Positions 1-7,810 of a stretch of 64,000 nt of DNA are shown here, piece after piece. The position numbers and the translations under genes are program-made. The notes beneath the pieces are model-generated. The model was not told the origin of the DNA, ran no database searches, and saw only the letters and a program-made list of their open reading frames with translations. The DNA lies in assembly GCF_015070875.1 (NCBI RefSeq), contig NZ_JADDIV010000004.1, positions 248,001-312,000 on the forward strand. The letters are read 5' to 3'. Position 1 is the first letter of the stretch; each line of letters starts with the position of its first letter. The stretch is from Ramlibacter pallidus. GTDB lineage: Bacteria > Pseudomonadota > Gammaproteobacteria > Burkholderiales > Burkholderiaceae_C.

Positions 1-584
1 TCACCAACCACTCGTCCGGGAAGATGGGATTCGCGATCGCGCGGGCGGCGCGCGAAGCCGGCGCCGAGGTGACGCTGGTCGCCGGGCCGGTCAGCCTGCG
101 CACGCCACGCGGCGTGCTGCGGATCGACGTGAAATCGGCCCGCGACATGCTGGCGGCCACGCAGGCGGAGACACCGCAGGCGGACGTGTTCGTGGCCACC
201 GCGGCGGTCGCCGACTGGCGCCCGGCCACGCGGGCGGACCAGAAGATCAAGAAGGACGGCAGCGGCGAGGCGCCGACCGTCGCCTTCACCGAGAACCCCG
301 ACATCCTGGCGACGGTCGCGAAGACCGAGCGCGCCCGCAGCGGCGACCTCTTCTGCGTCGGCTTCGCCGCCGAGAGCCACGACCTCGTCAAGCACGCGAA
401 GGCCAAGCGCGAACGCAAGGGCATCCCGCTGCTGGTGGGCAACATCGGGCCGCTCACCTTCGGGCAGGACGACAACCAGATGCTGCTGGTGGATGCCGAC
501 GGTGTCGTGGAACTGCCGCGTGCTTCCAAGCTGGTGCTCGCACGGCAGCTGGTCGCCGAGATCGCGCGTCGGCTGAAGCCCTGA
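1..584 (+). CDS. coaBC: CoaBC (phosphopantothenoylcysteine synthetase domain), 5' truncated by window edge
   Basis: This is the C-terminal part of the bifunctional flavoprotein that ligates cysteine to 4'-phosphopantothenate (CoaB) and decarboxylates the product (CoaC) in coenzyme A synthesis. The open frame runs in from the window edge. The visible CoaB part begins with the nucleotide-binding motif NHSSGKMG, continues with the AAVADWRP segment and the KIKKDG motif, and ends with GFAAES and GNIGPLTFG blocks typical of CoaB. The N-terminal CoaC half lies outside the window. The frame is open before the first visible ATG at 24, so that ATG is internal and not a start. dut follows after 17 bp, a coaBC-dut pair common in proteobacteria. 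The identification is firm; the product is partial only because of the window edge. Confidence 0.96.
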   Translation, partial: TNHSSGKMGFAIARAAREAGAEVTLVAGPVSLRTPRGVLRIDVKSARDMLAATQAETPQADVFVATAAVADWRPATRADQKIKKDGSGEAPTVAFTENPDILATVAKTERARSGDLFCVGFAAESHDLVKHAKAKRERKGIPLLVGNIGPLTFGQDDNQMLLVDADGVVELPRASKLVLARQLVAEIARRLKP

Positions 585-601
585 ATTCTCCCGAAGGACC
601 C

Positions 602-1048
602 ATGCAAGTCGACGTCAAGATCCTCGATCCGCGGATGGCGGACCAGCTCCCCACCTACGCCACGCCCGGCAGCGCGGGGCTCGACCTGCGGGCCTGCCTG
701 GATGCGCCCCTCACGCTGGAGCCGAACGCCTGGCAGCTGGTGCCCACGGGCATCGCGATGTGGCTCAAGGATCCCGGCTACGCGGCGCTGATCCTCCCGC
801 GCTCGGGGCTGGGCCACAAGCACGGCATCGTGCTGGGCAACCTGGTCGGCCTGATCGACAGCGACTACCAGGGGCAATTGATGGTGAGCGCGTGGAACCG
901 CAGCGACACCGCCTTCACCCTGCAGCCGATGGAGCGGCTCGCGCAGCTCGTGGTCGTGCCCGTGGTGCAGGCTTCCTTCCGCGTCGTGCAGGAGTTCCCG
1001 GCGACGCAGCGCGGGGCGGGCGGCTACGGCTCGACAGGGAAGAGCTGA
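602..1048 (+). CDS. dut: dUTP diphosphatase (dUTPase)
   Basis: Hydrolyses dUTP to dUMP and pyrophosphate, keeping uracil out of DNA and supplying dUMP for thymidylate synthesis. At 148 residues it has the usual length of the trimeric enzyme. The five family motifs are visible in order: [22 protein letters not shown], the GLIDSDYQG block with the catalytic aspartate, [10 protein letters not shown], and the C-terminal glycine-rich [10 protein letters not shown] arm that closes over the active site. The start is preceded by a GAAGGA ribosome-binding site at about 592-597. It sits 17 bp after coaBC and is probably co-transcribed with it. No oddities were seen. Confidence 0.97.
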   Translation: MQVDVKILDPRMADQLPTYATPGSAGLDLRACLDAPLTLEPNAWQLVPTGIAMWLKDPGYAALILPRSGLGHKHGIVLGNLVGLIDSDYQGQLMVSAWNRSDTAFTLQPMERLAQLVVVPVVQASFRVVQEFPATQRGAGGYGSTGKS

Positions 1049-1211
1049 TGGTCAGCTGCGTGGGCCGCCGCTGACACACTGTCCATCGAAAGCCTACAGG
1101 AAGCTGCGCGAAACCCTGCGCCCACCTGGCCCGGCGGATGGCTTCAATGGCTGCACAGGGCGCTCGGCAGTGGGCGCCATGTGACCAGTTCATCGAACAA
1201 GGAGAATTTCC

Positions 1212-1715
1212 ATGCGCAACCTCACCCGCCTGACCAAGGTCGTCGCCGCCGGCGCCGCCGCCGCGATGCTCGCCGCCTGCGCCAGCACGCCCTATGGCCC
1301 GACCTACCCGACGTCTTCGTACCCCACGACGACCTACCCGGTCAGCTCCGCCCCGGTCGCCGGCGTCGAATACGGCCGCATCCTGAACATCGAGTACATG
1401 CCCGTGGGCACCGCGGCTCCGCAAAGCCAGGGCATCCTGGGTGCCGTGGTCGGCGGCGTGGCCGGCGCGCTGCTGGGCAGCACCATCGGCGGCGGCTCGG
1501 GCCGCACCGCGGCCACCGTGCTGGGCGGCGTGGCCGGTGCAGCGGTCGGCAACTCGATCGCGCGCAACCAGGCGGGCGTGACCACGGCCCCGGGCTACCG
1601 CATCACGATGCAATCGGACTCCGGCATCGTGCGCACGTACGAAGTGCCGGCGACCGGCGACCTGCGCGTGGGTGACCGCGTGCGCGTCGACGGCGGCGTG
1701 ATCTACCGCGGCTAA
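1212..1715 (+). CDS. Glycine-zipper outer-membrane lipoprotein (SlyB/Pcp-like)
   Basis: A 167-residue predicted lipoprotein. A basic, Ala-rich signal peptide ends in a lipobox LAAC with Cys23 as the lipidated residue. A Tyr/Thr/Pro/Ser-rich linker follows. The middle (about residues 75-120) is a glycine-zipper two-helix membrane motif with repeated G-x3-G spacing (GAVVGGVAGALLG and LGGVAGAAVGNS). The C-terminal 40 residues form a small beta-rich tail. Proteins of this type (SlyB, Pcp) are abundant envelope lipoproteins associated with envelope integrity and stress. The ATG follows an AAGGAGAA ribosome-binding site. It is monocistronic, with 163 bp upstream of it and a good intrinsic terminator just downstream. 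The exact orthologue name is uncertain. Confidence 0.85.
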   Translation: MRNLTRLTKVVAAGAAAAMLAACASTPYGPTYPTSSYPTTTYPVSSAPVAGVEYGRILNIEYMPVGTAAPQSQGILGAVVGGVAGALLGSTIGGGSGRTAATVLGGVAGAAVGNSIARNQAGVTTAPGYRITMQSDSGIVRTYEVPATGDLRVGDRVRVDGGVIYRG

Positions 1716-1735
1716 GGCCTCGTGCCGAAGGAAAC

Positions 1736-1758
1736 CGCCCGGTTCGCCGGGCGTTTTT
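1736..1758 (+). terminator. Intrinsic terminator of the glycine-zipper lipoprotein gene
   Basis: A perfect 7-bp GC-rich stem (1736-1742 with 1747-1753) closes a TTCG tetraloop and is followed directly by five Ts. It lies 20 bp after the lipoprotein stop codon. Only the plus strand has the T-run, so it mainly serves the plus-strand gene. Confidence 0.85.
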
Positions 1759-1768
1759 CGTGGCGGCG

Positions 1769-2263
1769 TCAGTCGCCGATGCGGAAGAAGCCGGTGCCGA
1801 GCGTGCCCTGGCCGACTTCGTCCTCGGTCGCCTCGCGCACGCTTTCCACCTTCAGGTGCAGGCGCAGCGCGATGCCCGCGAGCGGGTGGTTGCCGTCCAG
1901 CACCACGTGTTCGGGATAGATCTCGGTGACGGTGTAGAGCAGGTCGCGCGGCGCGTCCTGGCTGGTGGCGCCGACGGGCAGGCCCTCGAACGTCATGCCT
2001 TCTTCCAGCTCCGGCGGGAAGAGGGTGCGCGGCTCCAGGAACACGCGTTCCTCGTCGTAGTCGCCGAACGCGTCCTCCGGCTCCAGGTGCAGGTCGACCC
2101 GGTCGCCGGGCTCGTGGCCCTGCAGGGCCTCCTCGATCTTGGCGAGCAGGTCCTTGCCGCCGACCAGGAACTCCACCGGCTCCTCCAGGCGATCGAGCTC
2201 CTCCCCCAGCGTGTCCTTCAGGGTCCAGGTCAGCGCGACCACGCAGTTCGATGTGATTTCCAT
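1769..2263 (-). CDS. FKBP-type peptidyl-prolyl cis-trans isomerase, SlyD-like
   Basis: A 164-residue cytosolic prolyl isomerase and chaperone of the SlyD family. It starts MEITSNCVVALTW and contains the two halves of the FKBP fold around an inserted insert-in-flap domain: the first half has the LVGGKDLLAKIEEAL segment and the acidic EPEDAFGDYDEERVF stretch, and the flap is followed by NHPLAGIALRL near residue 125, the conserved NPLAG-type block. The His/Cys-rich metal-binding tail of E. coli SlyD is absent; the protein ends in TGFFRIGD. The frame stays open upstream, but the ATG at 2263 matches the family start. Only 22 bp separate it from the divergent RoxA-like gene, so the two promoters must overlap or lie within each other's coding sequence. 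Confidence 0.88.
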   Translation of the reverse strand: MEITSNCVVALTWTLKDTLGEELDRLEEPVEFLVGGKDLLAKIEEALQGHEPGDRVDLHLEPEDAFGDYDEERVFLEPRTLFPPELEEGMTFEGLPVGATSQDAPRDLLYTVTEIYPEHVVLDGNHPLAGIALRLHLKVESVREATEDEVGQGTLGTGFFRIGD

Positions 2264-2285
2264 AGGAGAATTGTCGCAGCTCCCC

Positions 2286-3416
2286 ATGCACATCACACGC
2301 CCCCTCGCCATGCTCGGCGGACTCTCGCCGGAGCAATTCATGCGGCGCCACTGGCAGAAGAAGCCGCTGCTGGTGCGCAATGCGTTCCCCGGCTTCCAGC
2401 CGCTGATGCCCCCGCGCGAACTGTTCGCGCTGGCCGCGCGGCAGGAGGTCGAATCGCGGCTCGTGGTGCGCGAAGCCAGGTCGTGGCGCCTGCAGCGCGG
2501 CCCCTTCGCGCGCCGCGCCCTCCCGGCGCTGAAACAGCCCGCCTGGACGCTGCTGGTGCAGGGCGTGGACCTGCACGATGCGCGCGCCCACGCCCTGCTG
2601 CACGGCTTCTCCTTCCTGCCGGCCGCCCGCCTGGACGACCTGATGATCAGCTTCGCCACCGACACCGGCGGGGTCGGCCCGCACTTCGACAGCTACGACG
2701 TGTTCCTGCTGCAGGCGCAGGGGCAGCGCCGCTGGCGCATCGGCCGGCAGCAGGACCTGCGCTTGCAGGAGGGCGTGCCGCTCAAGATCCTCGCCGACTT
2801 CCGCGCGGAGGAGGAGTACGTGCTCGACCCCGGCGACATGCTCTACCTGCCGCCGCGCTACGCGCACGACGGCATCGCGGTCGGCGAGTGCCAGACCTAT
2901 TCGATCGGATTCCGCGCGCCGGCGCAGGCGGAACTGGCGCGCGAACTGCTGCAGCGGATCGCCGACGAGGCCGGCGACGACCCCACCGAACGCATCTACC
3001 GCGACCCGCGGCAGGGCGCGACGGACACGCCCGGCGCCATTCCCGAAGGGCTGGCACGCTTCGCGCGCGAGGCGCTGCACGAGGCCTTGAAGGACCCGAT
3101 GGCGCTGGACCGTGCGCTCGGCGAGTACCTGACGGAGCCGAAGGCCAACGTCTGGTTCGAGCCGCAGCGCGCGCCGCGGCGCCTGCAGGCGCTGGCGCTC
3201 GACCCGCGCACCCGCATGCTGCACGATGGCCGCCACGTCTTCATCAACGGCGAAGCCTGGCGTGCGGCCGGACGCGACGCCACCCTGATGCGCCGCCTGG
3301 CGGACCGCCGCCGGCTCGACGAACGCGAGCTCGCCGCCGCCAGCGCCGATGCACGCACCCTGCTGCTGCAGTGGTGCGAGGCGGGCTGGGCGCACGCCAA
3401 TGGAGGCCATGCATGA
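2286..3416 (+). CDS. RoxA/YcfD-like cupin: 2-oxoglutarate-dependent ribosomal-protein (L16) arginine hydroxylase
   Basis: A 376-residue JmjC/cupin-type Fe(II)/2-oxoglutarate oxygenase. E. coli YcfD (RoxA), the characterised relative, hydroxylates an arginine of ribosomal protein L16. The iron-binding facial triad is visible: His133 and Asp135 in GPHFDSYD, and His194 in PPRYAHDG. The N-terminal signature WQKKPLLVRNAFPGF is typical of the family, and the C-terminal part is the winged-helix dimerisation region seen in RoxA. The ATG at 2286 was chosen because it gives the family N-terminus; the frame is open further upstream. It is translationally coupled (ATGA) to the next gene. Family assignment is strong; the exact protein substrate here is inferred. 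Confidence 0.88.
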   Translation: MHITRPLAMLGGLSPEQFMRRHWQKKPLLVRNAFPGFQPLMPPRELFALAARQEVESRLVVREARSWRLQRGPFARRALPALKQPAWTLLVQGVDLHDARAHALLHGFSFLPAARLDDLMISFATDTGGVGPHFDSYDVFLLQAQGQRRWRIGRQQDLRLQEGVPLKILADFRAEEEYVLDPGDMLYLPPRYAHDGIAVGECQTYSIGFRAPAQAELARELLQRIADEAGDDPTERIYRDPRQGATDTPGAIPEGLARFAREALHEALKDPMALDRALGEYLTEPKANVWFEPQRAPRRLQALALDPRTRMLHDGRHVFINGEAWRAAGRDATLMRRLADRRRLDERELAAASADARTLLLQWCEAGWAHANGGHA

Positions 3417-3925
3417 CCGAACCCACCGGTCCGCGGGAGCTTCCCGACCTGCCTTCGAAGCGCTTCGAAGGCCGCAACGAGTTCCGCCAGCTGGTGCGCG
3501 ATGCGCTGGCGACGGCCGCCCGCGACGGCTGGCGCGAGATCATCCTCAGCGACGCGAGCTTCGAGGACTGGCCGCTCGGCGAGCGTGCCGTCGCCGACTC
3601 GCTGCAGGCGTGGGCGAACGGCGGCCGCAAGTTGACGCTGCTGGCGCGCCGTTACGACGAGGTGGTGCGGCTGCACGCGCGCTTCGTGCGCTGGCGCACC
3701 ACGTGGTCCCACATCGTGACGGCGGTCGGCTGCCCGAGCGCGGACGCGCAGGAGATCCCGAGCGCGATCTGGAGCCCGGCGTGGGTGCTCGAGCGGCGCG
3801 ACCCGGTGCATTGCAACGGCTATTGCGGCAGCGAGCCCGAGCGCCGCGTCTTGCTGCGCGAGTCGCTCAACGAGTGGCTGCTCAAGGCCACGCCGGCCTT
3901 CCCGGCGACCACGCTCGGCCTCTGA
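3413..3925 (+). CDS. Conserved hypothetical protein coupled to the RoxA-like gene
   Basis: A 170-residue soluble protein I cannot assign to a characterised family. Its ATG overlaps the stop of the upstream hydroxylase (ATGA), so the two are almost certainly co-translated. Visible features are an aromatic-rich middle (RFVRWRTTWSHIV), a CPSADAQEIPSAIW segment, and two nearby cysteines in HCNGYCGSEPE near residue 138. There is no signal peptide or membrane segment. The segment DGWREIILSDASFEDWPLGERAV has the feel of a phosphate- or nucleotide-handling alpha/beta domain, but I would not name one. A role beside the hydroxylase is inference from coupling only. Confidence 0.8.
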   Translation: MTEPTGPRELPDLPSKRFEGRNEFRQLVRDALATAARDGWREIILSDASFEDWPLGERAVADSLQAWANGGRKLTLLARRYDEVVRLHARFVRWRTTWSHIVTAVGCPSADAQEIPSAIWSPAWVLERRDPVHCNGYCGSEPERRVLLRESLNEWLLKATPAFPATTLGL

Positions 3926-3973
3926 CCGTGCGGCCGGGCTAGTGGTTATCCCCGAGAAAATTCACGGAATGGC

Positions 3974-3979
3974 TATAAT
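3974..3979 (+). promoter_or_regulatory. Perfect sigma-70 -10 box (TATAAT) upstream of the small Pro/Ala lipoprotein gene
   Basis: An exact TATAAT lies in an AT-richer island within GC-rich DNA, 113 bp before the start codon. I see no good -35 hexamer at 16-18 bp. It would give a 5' untranslated leader of about 105 bases. The start codon itself is preceded by an AAGGAA ribosome-binding site at about 4079-4084. Confidence 0.6.
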
Positions 3980-4092
3980 CTTTGGCTGAGCGGGCGACGC
4001 ACCTTGCGCGCTTTCGTCTCGGTCGCTTGCGGTGCCGCACCGCCAGGACAGGTTTTCCGAAGTTGCTTTCATCCCAAGAAGGAATCGTTGAA

Positions 4093-4344
4093 ATGAAAAA
4101 ATCGCTCGTTCTGGCCACCCTGGTCGCCGCCGCCGCCCTGGCCGCCTGTTCCAAGCAGGAAGAGCCGGCACCGGCTCCGGCGCCTGCCGCCGCTCCCGCC
4201 CCGGCGCCCGCACCCGCCCCGGCTCCGGCCCCTGCCGCCGCCCCGGCTGCCGATGCTTCCACCGCCGCCGCCTCCGCTGCCGCTGGTGCCGCTTCTGCTG
4301 CCGCCGGCACCGCTGCGCCGGCTGCTCCCGCCGCTTCGCAGTAA
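4093..4344 (+). CDS. Small Pro/Ala-rich lipoprotein
   Basis: An 83-residue predicted lipoprotein. A short basic signal peptide (MKKSLVLATLV...) ends in lipobox LAAC, giving lipidated Cys19, followed by a charged SKQEE. The rest is almost wholly a low-complexity tail: first PA dipeptide repeats (about residues 25-54), then an Ala/Ser-rich stretch. Such tails behave as extended, flexible spacers across the periplasm; no catalytic domain is present. The start follows AAGGAA with about 8 bp spacing. The gene has its own consensus -10 box and a strong terminator, suggesting a highly expressed monocistronic unit. A possible function is as an outer-membrane-to-peptidoglycan spacer, but that is inference. 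Confidence 0.82.
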   Translation: MKKSLVLATLVAAAALAACSKQEEPAPAPAPAAAPAPAPAPAPAPAPAAAPAADASTAAASAAAGAASAAAGTAAPAAPAASQ

Positions 4345-4363
4345 GCCGCACGCACGCCAAAAG

Positions 4364-4388
4364 GCCGCCTCCGGGCGGCTTTTTTTTT
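4364..4388 (+). terminator. Strong intrinsic terminator after the Pro/Ala lipoprotein gene
   Basis: GCCGCC (4364-4369), loop TCCG, GGCGGC (4374-4379), then nine consecutive Ts (4380-4388). It lies 19 bp after the stop codon and is the clearest intrinsic terminator in the window. Confidence 0.93.
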
Positions 4389-4488
4389 GCCTGTCGGCGC
4401 CGTCCGACACCGGCTCGCGGCGCGTTCCTCACCGGCAGAGGCTGCCTGGCTCAACACTGCGCCTTTGCATCCACGAAGCCGCCGCAAA

Positions 4489-5934
4489 GTGCCACCACAC
4501 ACGCCTTCCCGCCTCCTTGCGCGCCGCGCGCTCGCCGCGGCCCTGGGCCTGGCCGCGGGCAGCGCGCTGGCGCAGCCCGCAGGGCTGAGCGCGTTGCACG
4601 GGTCCGCCTCCGTCGCCGTCTCCGGCAGCACGACCACGGTCACCACCGTCAACGGGGCCGGCAGCCGCCATTCCGCGCTGGACTGGCGCAGCTTCGGCGT
4701 GGGCAGCGGCCAGACGGTGCATTTCGCGCAGCCGGACGCGCTCAGCTTGTCCATCAACCGGGTCACCGGCAACGATCCCAGCCGGATCGCGGGCACCCTG
4801 AGCTCCAACGGCCGGCTGGTGCTCGTCAATCCGGCGGGCATCGCGGTCGCGCCGGGCGCGGTCATCGACACCGCGGGCTTCACCGCGTCCACGCTGGGCA
4901 TGTCGCGCGCGGATGCCATCGCCGGCCGGCTGCGCTTTTCCAGCGACGGCGAGGGCAAGGCCGGCCGGCTGCAGGTGCAGGGCAGCGTGCTGGCGCGACA
5001 GGGGGATGTCGTCCTGATCGGCACCGACGTCGAGGCCGGCTCCGGCGGGGTGCTCGAGGCGCGCGGCGGCGACCTCGTGCTGGCCGCGGGCCGGGCCGTG
5101 GAAGTCACGGGCCGGGGTCTGGAGGGCATCCACCTGCAGGTGCGCGCGCCGCAGGACCGGGCGGTGAACCTGGGCACCCTGCGCGGCGACTCCGTCGCCA
5201 TCTTCGCCGGCAGCCTGCGGCACAGTGGCCTCATCGAGGCCGCCAGCGCCACGGTGTCCGGCGGCCGGGTGCTGCTGCTTGCCGCCGACGATGCCGACGT
5301 GCGCGGCCGCGTGACAGCGGCCACTTCGGAGCGCGGCGGCACCGTGCACATCACGGGCGACAGGGTCACGCTCAAGGGCTCCGCGGTCGTCGACGCGAGC
5401 CATGCCAACGGCGGGGGCGAGATCCTCGTCGGCGGGGGCTCCCGCGGACAGGACGTCCGCCTGCCCAACGCGCGGCGCGTCGACGTGGACGCCGACGCGG
5501 TCCTGAAGGCCGATGCGACCGCGTCCGGTCCGGGCGGCACCGTCATCGTGTGGAGCGATGACCGCCTCGACTTCGCCGGAACCATCCTCGCGCGAGGCGC
5601 CGGCGGTGGTGCGCGGGGGCGGGTGGAGGTCGATGCCGCCGGCAGCGTGCGTTTTCGCGGGAAGGTGGACGTGGCCTCGGATGGCGCCTCGCCCCGGAGG
5701 GCGGACGACGCCACGGGCGGGCAGGGCCCCAGCCAGGGTGGGGACAAGGTACAGGGCAAGGGCGCGCCGCAACCGCTGCCCTACGTGCCGCGCCAGGGCC
5801 AGCCGCTGGAGGTCCAGGCCGCGATGGCCGCGTCGGAAGGGGAGACCGTGAGCTACCTGGCGCGGCACGATCGCCGCGACGCCGGCAGGCACCGCGAGAT
5901 CGCGGACGACGGCGTGCGCTGCGTCACGCGCTGA
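4489..5934 (+). CDS. Secreted TPS-domain (filamentous-haemagglutinin N-terminal type) protein, orphan and short
   Basis: A predicted exported protein of 481 residues. A basic, hydrophobic signal sequence (RLLARRALAAALGLAAGSALA) precedes a two-partner-secretion domain: the SINRVTGNDPSRIAGTL segment corresponds to the NxxGxxPSxIxGxL block of FhaB-type exoproteins, and LVLVNPAGIAVAPGAVIDTAGF to the conserved NPNGI block. The remainder is a regular beta-helix-like series (GGRVLLLAADDADVRGRV, GGTVHITGDRV, GGEILVGGGS). I chose the GTG at 4489 because it places the signal peptide at the N-terminus; the frame is open to 4387. No TpsB transporter gene lies nearby, and it lacks the thousands of repeat residues of adhesins. 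Its last 11 bp overlap the convergent MBL-fold gene. Confidence 0.78.
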   Translation: MPPHTPSRLLARRALAAALGLAAGSALAQPAGLSALHGSASVAVSGSTTTVTTVNGAGSRHSALDWRSFGVGSGQTVHFAQPDALSLSINRVTGNDPSRIAGTLSSNGRLVLVNPAGIAVAPGAVIDTAGFTASTLGMSRADAIAGRLRFSSDGEGKAGRLQVQGSVLARQGDVVLIGTDVEAGSGGVLEARGGDLVLAAGRAVEVTGRGLEGIHLQVRAPQDRAVNLGTLRGDSVAIFAGSLRHSGLIEAASATVSGGRVLLLAADDADVRGRVTAATSERGGTVHITGDRVTLKGSAVVDASHANGGGEILVGGGSRGQDVRLPNARRVDVDADAVLKADATASGPGGTVIVWSDDRLDFAGTILARGAGGGARGRVEVDAAGSVRFRGKVDVASDGASPRRADDATGGQGPSQGGDKVQGKGAPQPLPYVPRQGQPLEVQAAMAASEGETVSYLARHDRRDAGRHREIADDGVRCVTR

Positions 5935-6700
5935 GCCAGCCGCTGCCGCTCGGCCCGTCCGCGACGTGGACTTCGGCGGCGTTGCCCAGTGCCGCTTCGA
6001 GGGCGCCGCGCGCGAGTTCCGGCTTGTTGTTCTGCTCGCTCAGGTGGGCCGCGATCACCTGCCGCAGCCGGCCGGCGGCCAGCAGTCCTTGCGCGAGCGA
6101 TGCGGCAGCGCTGTTGGCGAGATGCCCGTAGGCGCCGCCCACCCGCCGCTTCAGGAACGGCGGATAGGTCGAGGCCTGCAGCATCTCCTCGTCGTGGTTG
6201 CACTCCAGCAGCAGCGTGGCGCAGCCCGAGAGCTCCTGCGCCACGTGGGAGGTGATGTGCCCCAGGTCGGTGAGGATGCCGAAGCGTACGTCGCCGTCGG
6301 TGCACGTCAGCTGCAGCGGCTCCCGCGCGTCGTGCGGCACGGTGAAGGGCCGCACCTGCAGGTCGCCGACGTCGAAGGTGCAGCCGTCGCAAGCCAGCCG
6401 CAGCAGGCCGCCGAAGTCCGGCTGCCCGATCGCGGCGTAGGTGCCCTCGCTCATGTAGACCGGGATCCGCTCGCGCAGCGCGAGCTGCCGCGCGCTGCCG
6501 ATGTGGTCGCCGTGCTCGTGCGTGATGAAGATGGCGTCGATCTGGTCGGCCATCATGCCGGCCGCGCCCAGGCGCTTGTCCAGTTCGCGGATGCCCAGGC
6601 CGCAGTCGACCAGCAGGTGGGTCAGGCCCGCGGCACCGCGCGCCTGGACCACCGTGGCGTTCCCGGAACTGCCACTGCCCAGGCTCTTGAAACGGATCAC
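5924..6700 (-). CDS. MBL-fold metallo-hydrolase (YycJ/WalJ-like)
   Basis: A 258-residue cytosolic metallo-beta-lactamase-fold hydrolase. The metal-binding signature THEHGDH is at residues 60-66 (His61, His63, Asp65, His66). The N-terminus MIRFKSLGSGSSGNA and the later LTDLGHIT and ECNHD segments are characteristic of the YycJ/WalJ branch, predicted to act on nucleic acid or phosphodiester substrates; the actual substrate is unknown. It is the last gene of the minus-strand run MFS to MBL, one base after the bamC stop codon, and its 3' end overlaps the convergent TPS gene by 11 bp. No truncation was seen. Confidence 0.9.
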   Translation of the reverse strand: MIRFKSLGSGSSGNATVVQARGAAGLTHLLVDCGLGIRELDKRLGAAGMMADQIDAIFITHEHGDHIGSARQLALRERIPVYMSEGTYAAIGQPDFGGLLRLACDGCTFDVGDLQVRPFTVPHDAREPLQLTCTDGDVRFGILTDLGHITSHVAQELSGCATLLLECNHDEEMLQASTYPPFLKRRVGGAYGHLANSAAASLAQGLLAAGRLRQVIAAHLSEQNNKPELARGALEAALGNAAEVHVADGPSGSGWLSA

Positions 6701-6701
6701 C

Positions 6702-7778
6702 TTATTTCAGGTCGTCCGCGATCACCTGCACGATGCGCTGCGCATTGGCGGAAGTCTCCGGCGCGCCGCTGGCGTTCTGCACCGACACCGTGGTGGTCGG
6801 GCCCTCGGTCTTGAGGTTGATGCGGAACTTGAGCGGGGCCTCGGCGGGCGCGGCGCGGCTGAAGATCTTGCCCAGGAAGCCGGGCTCCTTCTTGTCCGGG
6901 TTCGGCGGCACGTAGCGCACGAAGTAAGTGCCCTGGCTGCGGTCGCGGTCCTCGACGGTGAAGCCGGTGCGGTCGAGCGCCAGGCCGACGCGGCGCCAGG
7001 CGCGGTCGAAGGGCTCGTTGACCAGCAGCACCGGCTGGTTGTTCACGCTGCTGATGCGGCTGCTGGCCTGCTGCGGCGCGGTGGCGTCGGCGGCGGCCTG
7101 GGCCTGGGGCGCGCCCAGGCGCACCATCAGGCGGCGCAGGAATTCGGCTTCGAGTTCCGGGTCGGTGGGGCGGGGCTGCCACACCGTCTGGTCCTTCTGC
7201 GTGTTGCTGTAGACCTCGATCATGCCGCGGTGGCTGATGTAGATCTCGGTGGCGCCGGTGGGCGAGCGCTCCATGCGCGTGCGGAAGCGGTCGCGTTCGG
7301 CCGTGGAATACACGGAGTCGATCAGCTTGCCCAGCGTGTTGCGCAGGAAGTCCTGCGGGATCTTGGCGCGGTTCTCGGCCCAATCCGTTTCCATGATGCC
7401 CAGGTTGGGCTGGTCCATCGCCAGCAGGAAGCCGCTTTCCTGCCAGAAGTCGCGCACGGGGCCCCACAGCTGGTCGGCCGGGCGGTTCACCACGATCCAG
7501 CGCTGGTTGCCCGCGCGTTCGATGCGCACGTCGCCGACGGCGGTGGCCGCCGTGGGCAGGTTGGGCACGGACTGGCCGACCTGGTACGCGTTGGCGGACA
7601 CGGAGCCGCCCGGCAGCGCGTAGCGCGTGTCGCGCGACAGCTGCGTCAGGTCCGGCGGGACCTCCAGCGTCTGGCCCTTGCTGGCGCTCTTGTAGTCGAT
7701 GCGGTCGCCTTCCAGCACCGAGCACGCGGACAGCGCGCAGGCTGCGGCCAGCAGGCCGATCTTCGTCTTCAACTTCAT
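6702..7778 (-). CDS. bamC: Outer-membrane assembly lipoprotein BamC
   Basis: A 358-residue lipoprotein subunit of the BAM complex, which folds beta-barrel proteins into the outer membrane. The signal peptide ends in LSACS (lipidated Cys19). The DRIDYKSASKGQTLEVPPDL segment that follows matches the conserved unstructured N-terminus of BamC that contacts BamD, and two helix-grip domains follow (about residues 75-190 and 240-350). The ATG at 7778 gives the expected signal peptide; the frame is open upstream into the dapA region. It lies 32 bp downstream of dapA, the same adjacency as dapA-bamC in E. coli. A Gln/Ala-rich linker joins the two domains. Confidence 0.93.
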   Translation of the reverse strand: MKLKTKIGLLAAACALSACSVLEGDRIDYKSASKGQTLEVPPDLTQLSRDTRYALPGGSVSANAYQVGQSVPNLPTAATAVGDVRIERAGNQRWIVVNRPADQLWGPVRDFWQESGFLLAMDQPNLGIMETDWAENRAKIPQDFLRNTLGKLIDSVYSTAERDRFRTRMERSPTGATEIYISHRGMIEVYSNTQKDQTVWQPRPTDPELEAEFLRRLMVRLGAPQAQAAADATAPQQASSRISSVNNQPVLLVNEPFDRAWRRVGLALDRTGFTVEDRDRSQGTYFVRYVPPNPDKKEPGFLGKIFSRAAPAEAPLKFRINLKTEGPTTTVSVQNASGAPETSANAQRIVQVIADDLK

Positions 7779-7810
7779 GGAATCCCCTCTGTCACTCACG
7801 GTATGCACGC

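Noticed and set aside
6..26. ATG at 24 as the start of CoaBC
   Set aside because: The CoaB motif NHSSGK lies upstream of it in the same open frame, so the gene continues beyond the window edge.
915..3410. An 831-codon minus-strand frame opposite dut, the lipoprotein and RoxA-like genes
   Set aside because: Low-complexity composition, no motif, and it runs across several well-supported plus-strand genes and the 1736-1758 terminator.
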